From: UBA11524 sp964547515
Lineage (GTDB): Bacteria > Bacillota > Clostridia > Christensenellales > Aristaeellaceae
Assembly (NCBI GenBank): GCA_964547515.1
Contig: CAZJOA010000100.1
Span: forward strand, 1 to 10,353
Direction of reading: 5' to 3'
Length of the DNA: 10,353 bases
Part shown: piece after piece, positions 6,483 to 10,353 of the stretch
How positions within the stretch are numbered: the first letter of the stretch is position 1
Layout of the letters: the number at the start of each line of letters is the position of its first letter
The notes under the pieces: model-generated
The model's input: only the letters and a program-made list of their open reading frames with translations
What the model was told of the DNA's origin: nothing
The model's database searches: none
Translations under genes and position numbers: made by a program

Positions 6483-7166
6483 TCACAGGATGACGGGCAC
6501 TTCGCCGACGATCCCGACCGAATCCGCCGTGACGCGGCAGCGGGTCGCGACGATGCGGACACCGGCTGCGTCAGCCTGACGCAATGCGGCGGCGAACGCC
6601 GGATCGGTGCGTTCATTCGGGACGAGGGCGGTCGCGTCCTCCTGCATAATAACGAAGCAGATGCCCGCTTCCATCCCGGCTTTTGCGGCGCGGATCAGCC
6701 CGTGCAGGTGCTTTGTGCCGCGCGATGTGGGGGCATCGGGGAAGTACACCACGCCCTGCTCGTCAAAGAGCGTCACGCCCTTGACCTCGATCAGCCCGCG
6801 CGTGCCGCCCTTCATGTAGGCGATGTCAAACCGGGAATCGCCCTGGACGAATTCGCTTTGCACGGCGGACACATCGCCCCAGCCGCCGTTTCCGACCCAT
6901 TCGCGGATGATGCTGTTGGGCGCGAGGCTGTCGATGTTGACGATGCGCCCAGCCTTTTCCACCGCCACCAGGTCGAAGGCCGTCTTCCGGGCGGGAGAAG
7001 CGCTGCGTTCCAGCCAGCAGACCGCACCGGGGACGAGCAGCTCACCCAGGCGGCCGGTGTTCTTCACATGGACGACGGTCTCCGTGCCGTCCACCAAGCA
7101 GCGGGCAAGAAAGCGATTGACCCGGCACAGAAACCTGCACTGGGTCAAATCGTGATACAGCTTCAT
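6483..7166 (-). CDS. sfsA: SfsA family DNA-binding/nuclease protein
   Basis: This 227-residue protein matches the SfsA family at full length. It has an N-terminal OB-like part (about 10-80, with VHVKNTGRLGELLVPG at 32-47) and a C-terminal PD-(D/E)XK nuclease-like part with Asp114 (RFDIAY), Glu127 and Lys129 (IEVKG), and the family signature FPDAPTSRGTKHL (142-154). The E. coli protein was first named for stimulating maltose sugar fermentation and binds DNA. Nuclease activity is attributed to the family, and its true cellular role is unsettled. The start ATG follows GAGGA, which is formed by the last codons of the preceding gene. Spacing to that gene is 5 bp, so the two are probably translationally coupled. 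No missing motif is apparent. Confidence 0.94.
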   Translation of the reverse strand: MKLYHDLTQCRFLCRVNRFLARCLVDGTETVVHVKNTGRLGELLVPGAVCWLERSASPARKTAFDLVAVEKAGRIVNIDSLAPNSIIREWVGNGGWGDVSAVQSEFVQGDSRFDIAYMKGGTRGLIEVKGVTLFDEQGVVYFPDAPTSRGTKHLHGLIRAAKAGMEAGICFVIMQEDATALVPNERTDPAFAAALRQADAAGVRIVATRCRVTADSVGIVGEVPVIL

Positions 7167-7171
7167 GAAAA

Positions 7172-8476
7172 TCAGTCCTCAAACACGCGGTAGATCAGCC
7201 AGCACAGCGCACCGTCGTAGTTGGTGTGACCCTCCAGGCGGATGGGGAAATCATAATCGTTGCGGAAGATCAGGTTCAGTTCGGAATTGCCCACGGCAGC
7301 ATCCTGTCCCATGGGGAGGTAGGGGGCACCGTTGTCGCCATGGGCGCGGCGGTGGAGGATGGTCACCCCGGGGAGCTGCATCAGGGCGTTATACAGCGTG
7401 GAGGACACCTGACAGGTGCCGCCGCCGGGGGACTGGATGGTCGTGCCCTCGGCGAGTGCGCCGGCCTCCAGATAGCCGTTGGCCAGGGAGTAGGGGCCCA
7501 TCAATTCGTTGGCATCGGCCTTTTCGCCGGGCTGGAGCACGATGGACATGTACTGGATGCCCACGTCGATATTGTGCATGCGGTTCTGGATGATCTGGGT
7601 GCTCTTGACCGCATAATAGGAGGTGTAGGCTGCGATGGGGGTGTCGTCGTTGAGGGCATCATCCGTGGGGGACACGGTGCGGAGGTCGGTCAGGTGGCTG
7701 ACGTGGATGTAGCCGTAGGTGCGCCAGAAGTTCACCACCGCCCATTCGCCGTCGAACTGCCAGATGCTCAGGGTCGTGCCGGGCTTGAGGATCGCCCAGG
7801 AATAGTCCTCCTCGCTCATGCTGACGCGCACGGACGCTTCCTCGCTGGTCACGGCCACATACTGATGCTTCTGCACGCCATAGGGCGGGGTGTTCACGCT
7901 GTCCACCGGCCTGACATCCAGGATGCGGTGACGCTTGACATAGCCGATCTTCCCCTGATAGCGTACGATCGCCCACAGCGGGTCGAGGTAGAGCACGTCC
8001 ACCCTCGTCGGACTGCCGACGCGGAAGAGACGCTCCACATAGATGGAACGCACGCTGTAGGCGGAGGTGCCGCTCTTGAGGGTGCAGGTATAGAGCGCGG
8101 GGGAATGCCGGTCGAAGTCGTCCACCGTTTTGAGGGCATACTCAGCGCCCTTGGGCTCGGGCAGATTGTACTCGTCGTACTGCACGCGCCCGTCGATGAT
8201 ATAGATGGGGTCTTTGTAGCTGCCGTTGGGGATGGGGTTCTGCTCCTGATAGTACCAGTCGTACCAGTCCTCGAGGGTCATTTCGACGCCCTTGCTGTTG
8301 TTGGGCAGGGGCGTGGGCTCGACCTCGCTCGTGCCGAAGACCGGCACGGTGGGCACGGGGGTCGCCGTTGGACACGCCGTGGGCGTGGGGGTCGGCGTGG
8401 CAGCCTGCGCCGGACAAGTCAGCAGGAGCATCAGCAGCATCAGGGGCAGAATGGCAAGCGTGCGCTTGAAAAGCAT
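7172..8476 (-). CDS. Secreted SH3-like/VanW domain protein
   Basis: This 434-residue exported protein is of unknown biochemical function. A signal peptide (1-25, ending CPAQA) precedes a Thr/Pro-rich linker (26-58). Two probable SH3-like modules follow (about 128-190 and 205-266), each with the terminal IGYV or YGYIHVSHL strand typical of bacterial SH3. The VanW domain (about 284-415) contains GGGTCQVSSTLYNA (351-364), its most conserved motif. VanW was named from vancomycin gene clusters but is common in Firmicutes cell-surface proteins, so resistance should not be inferred. No vanH/A/X genes are nearby. The start is ATG at 8474-8476 with AGGAGG eight bases upstream. In-frame upstream ATGs lack a binding site and would spoil the signal peptide. 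LLTC (18-21) is a poor lipobox, so it is more likely secreted or wall-associated than lipidated. It is first gene of the four-gene operon. Confidence 0.9.
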   Translation of the reverse strand: MLFKRTLAILPLMLLMLLLTCPAQAATPTPTPTACPTATPVPTVPVFGTSEVEPTPLPNNSKGVEMTLEDWYDWYYQEQNPIPNGSYKDPIYIIDGRVQYDEYNLPEPKGAEYALKTVDDFDRHSPALYTCTLKSGTSAYSVRSIYVERLFRVGSPTRVDVLYLDPLWAIVRYQGKIGYVKRHRILDVRPVDSVNTPPYGVQKHQYVAVTSEEASVRVSMSEEDYSWAILKPGTTLSIWQFDGEWAVVNFWRTYGYIHVSHLTDLRTVSPTDDALNDDTPIAAYTSYYAVKSTQIIQNRMHNIDVGIQYMSIVLQPGEKADANELMGPYSLANGYLEAGALAEGTTIQSPGGGTCQVSSTLYNALMQLPGVTILHRRAHGDNGAPYLPMGQDAAVGNSELNLIFRNDYDFPIRLEGHTNYDGALCWLIYRVFED

Positions 8477-8533
8477 GGGGGATTCCTCCTGTTTGCGAAA
8501 AAGCCGCATGACACGGCATTCATATCCATCCTC

Positions 8534-8562
8534 ATTATACCATCGTGCGGGCTTTGCCGCAA
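8534..8562 (-). promoter_or_regulatory. Promoter of the vanW-like - sfsA - CHAP - ppaC operon
   Basis: On the minus strand TTGCGG (8562-8557) is followed after 17 bases by a perfect TATAAT (8539-8534). Expected transcription start is near 8527, giving about 50 nt of leader to the ATG at 8476. The weaker -35 box suggests moderate expression or activator help. Gaps of 5, 29 and 16 bp with no terminator between the genes suggest they are cotranscribed. Confidence 0.75.
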
Positions 8563-8632
8563 GTGGGGGAGGGCATGTTTTACAATTTGTCACCAGGCGG
8601 ACAAGGAAAAGTGGAAAAGCGTACTTTTGGGG
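8563..8632. other. Divergent intergenic core with small dyads
   Basis: The 70 bases between the two divergent -35 boxes hold two short inverted repeats: TTGTC/GACAA (8587-8591 and 8600-8604, spacer 8) and AAAAG/CTTTT (8615-8619 and 8624-8628, spacer 4). The second lies just upstream of the fhs -35 box. They may be operators or an A/T-rich promoter enhancer. No known site is recognised. Confidence 0.3.
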
Positions 8633-8661
8633 TTGATTTTGCATTTATGTTCGGATATAAT
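8633..8661 (+). promoter_or_regulatory. Promoter of fhs
   Basis: TTGATT (8633-8638), 17 bases of spacer and TATAAT (8656-8661) make a near-consensus sigma-A promoter. The start would be near 8668, leaving a leader of about 55 nt, too short to hold a known folate riboswitch. The ribosome binding site AAAGGAG lies eight bases before the ATG. Confidence 0.82.
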
Positions 8662-8722
8662 GGAGGACGTAAGCTGCTTTTGGACAAAAACGAACCGCGT
8701 TTGAAGCAAAGGAGCGAATGAC

Positions 8723-10353
8723 ATGCCTACTGATATTCAGATCGCCCAGGCGGCGACCCCGCGCCGCATCGATGACATCGCCCGTGCCGCCGGCATCCCG
8801 GAGGACGCGCTCTACCCGTATGGCCGCTATGTGGCCAAGGTCGATCCGCTGAAGGTGCAGGGCGAACAGCGCGCAAAGCTCATCCTGGTGACGGCCATCA
8901 ACCCGACCCCGGCGGGCGAGGGGAAGACCACCGTATCCGTCGGCCTGGCGGACGGCATGACCAAGCTCGGCAAGAAGGCCATGCTGGCGCTGCGTGAGCC
9001 GTCCCTGGGCCCCGTGTTCGGTGTGAAGGGCGGCGCGACCGGCGGCGGCTATGCGCAGGTGCTGCCCATGGAGTCCATCAACCTGCATTTCACGGGTGAC
9101 CTGCATGCCATTACCGCGGCGAACAACCTGCTCGCGGCCATGGTGGACAACCACATCCAGCAGGGGAATCGTCTGGGCATCGATCCGCGTCAGGTGACCT
9201 GGCGGCGCTGCCTGGACGTGAATGACCGTCAGCTGCGCAGTGTGGTGTCCGGCCTGGGCGGCAAGATGAACGGTATGCCCCGGGAGGACGGCTTCGACAT
9301 CACCGCCGCGTCCGAGGTGATGGCGGTGTTCTGCCTGGCGAAGGACCTGAACGACCTGAAGGCGCGTCTGTCCCGCTTGCAGGTGGCACGCACCTACGCC
9401 GGTACGCCCGTGACCGCCGGTGACCTCAACGCGCAGGGTGCAATGGCGGCGCTCCTGCGGGATGCCATCCAGCCCAATCTGGTGCAGACCATCGACGGCA
9501 CGCCCTGCCTGATGCACGGCGGCCCGTTCGCCAACATCGCCCACGGCTGCAACTCCGTCATCGCCACCACCACCGCCATGAAGCTGGCGGACTATGTGGT
9601 CACCGAGGCGGGCTTCGGCGCGGATCTGGGCGCGGAGAAATTCCTGGACATCAAGTGCCGCATGAGCGGTCTGTGGCCGGATGCGGTGGTCATCGTGGCG
9701 ACGGTGCGTGCGCTGAAGTCCCATGGCGGTGTCGCCAAGGCCGATCTGGGCGCGGAGAATGTGTCCGCCGTCGAAAAGGGCATGGCGAACCTGCTGGCAC
9801 ATATCGACCATGTGCGCAATGTGTGGCAGCGTCCGGTCATCGTGGCGATGAACCGCTTCGTGACGGACACCGATGCCGAGCTGGCCGTCATCCGCAGCGC
9901 GTGCGAAGCAGTCGGTGCGCCGGTGGAGCTGTGCGACGGCTGGGCGAAGGGCGGCGAAGGCGTGAAGGAGCTGGCCGCGCTGGTCTGCGACACCGTGGAC
10001 GCACAGGAGAAGGTCAGCCCGTCCTTCACCTATCCGGATGATATGGCATTGGCGGACAAGATCCGTGCCGTGGCGACGCGCATCTACGGCGCGAAGGACG
10101 TGACCTTCGCCGGGAGCACCCTCCGGCAGCTGGCCAATTTCGAGGCCGAGGGCTGGCGGAATGCCCCCGTCTGCATCGCCAAGACGCAGTATTCCTTCTC
10201 CGACAATCCCAAGGCGCTGGGAGCACCCACGGGCTTCACGCTGAACATCCGCCAGGTCCGCCTGAATGCGGGCGCGGGCTTCATCGTGGCGTTCGCGGGG
10301 GACATCATCGCCATGCCGGGACTGCCGAAGGTGCCGGCGGCGGAGGGCATCGA
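8723..10353 (+). CDS. fhs: Formate-tetrahydrofolate ligase (3' end cut by window edge)
   Basis: This cytosolic enzyme joins formate to tetrahydrofolate at the cost of ATP, giving 10-formyl-THF. It works for purine and formyl-Met synthesis, and in acetogens for the methyl branch of the Wood-Ljungdahl pathway. The 543 residues visible are nearly the whole of the usual 555-560. Motifs are the P-loop TPAGEGKTT (62-70), REPSLGPVFG followed by GVKGGATGGGY (91-110, where the second Ala of the usual GGAAGGGY is Thr), and VATVRALKSHGG (325-336). The last visible residues, GDIIAMPGLPKVPAAEGI, are the typical near-C-terminal block. The ATG at 8723 is set by AAAGGAG upstream and the conserved N-terminus. 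Another ATG five bases earlier is out of frame. It is transcribed away from the vanW-like operon. No other Wood-Ljungdahl gene is visible, so acetogenesis cannot be inferred. Confidence 0.97.
   Translation, partial: MPTDIQIAQAATPRRIDDIARAAGIPEDALYPYGRYVAKVDPLKVQGEQRAKLILVTAINPTPAGEGKTTVSVGLADGMTKLGKKAMLALREPSLGPVFGVKGGATGGGYAQVLPMESINLHFTGDLHAITAANNLLAAMVDNHIQQGNRLGIDPRQVTWRRCLDVNDRQLRSVVSGLGGKMNGMPREDGFDITAASEVMAVFCLAKDLNDLKARLSRLQVARTYAGTPVTAGDLNAQGAMAALLRDAIQPNLVQTIDGTPCLMHGGPFANIAHGCNSVIATTTAMKLADYVVTEAGFGADLGAEKFLDIKCRMSGLWPDAVVIVATVRALKSHGGVAKADLGAENVSAVEKGMANLLAHIDHVRNVWQRPVIVAMNRFVTDTDAELAVIRSACEAVGAPVELCDGWAKGGEGVKELAALVCDTVDAQEKVSPSFTYPDDMALADKIRAVATRIYGAKDVTFAGSTLRQLANFEAEGWRNAPVCIAKTQYSFSDNPKALGAPTGFTLNIRQVRLNAGAGFIVAFAGDIIAMPGLPKVPAAEGI

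Noticed and set aside
7172..8476. Vancomycin resistance determinant because of the VanW domain
   Set aside because: VanW domains are widespread in Firmicutes without resistance, and no vanH/A/X/Y or two-component genes are present.
8662..8722. Folate or other riboswitch upstream of fhs
   Set aside because: The predicted leader is only about 55 nt, with no evident multi-stem fold or terminator/anti-terminator.
8645..9811. Minus-strand open frame opposite fhs
   Set aside because: It lies inside a gene with full formate-tetrahydrofolate ligase motifs, shows low-complexity composition and has no domain.

Overview
The window looks like chromosomal sequence from a GC-rich member of the Clostridia, possibly Christensenellales or Oscillospirales. 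This placement is inference from gene content and style: strong AGGAGG-type ribosome binding sites, near-consensus sigma-A promoters, a family II pyrophosphatase with CBS and DRTGG domains, a heterodimeric multidrug-type ABC exporter under a MarR regulator, and formate-tetrahydrofolate ligase. Coding density is high. I see no mobile element, tRNA, rRNA or CRISPR array.

There are three transcription units. (1) On the minus strand, 3621 down to the left edge, lies marR - ABC exporter subunit A - ABC exporter subunit B. Subunit B is cut by the window edge just at its Walker A motif. The unit has a perfect TTGACA-N17-TATAAT promoter overlapped by dyad sequences that probably bind the MarR protein. 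Subunit A carries Asp for the catalytic Glu and Gln for the H-loop His, so it is the degenerate half of an asymmetric heterodimer. (2) On the minus strand, 8476 down to 3912, lie four tightly packed genes: a secreted SH3-like/VanW protein, sfsA, a secreted CHAP-type peptidoglycan hydrolase with a C-terminal peptidoglycan-binding domain, and ppaC (starting at TTG). They share a promoter at 8534-8562 and end at a strong intrinsic terminator at 3723-3745. (3) On the plus strand from 8723 to the right edge lies fhs, divergent from unit 2 and missing only about its last dozen codons.

The least ordinary stretch is 3723-3911, between ppaC and the marR promoter. It is non-coding on any credible reading, yet dense in symmetry: a perfect 18-bp palindrome nested in a G/C clamp, two near-identical 14/15-nt direct repeats each followed by a small hairpin, and a UUCG-capped terminator. 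It also contains a third exact copy of the octamer found in the putative MarR operator. I could not match it to an RNA class I know. It is either a structured 3' UTR of the ppaC transcript or a separate small RNA.

Functionally, unit 2 pairs two exported cell-envelope proteins with a nuclease-family protein and a housekeeping pyrophosphatase. Unit 1 is a self-contained drug-efflux or envelope-stress cassette. Unit 3 supplies one-carbon units to folate metabolism.
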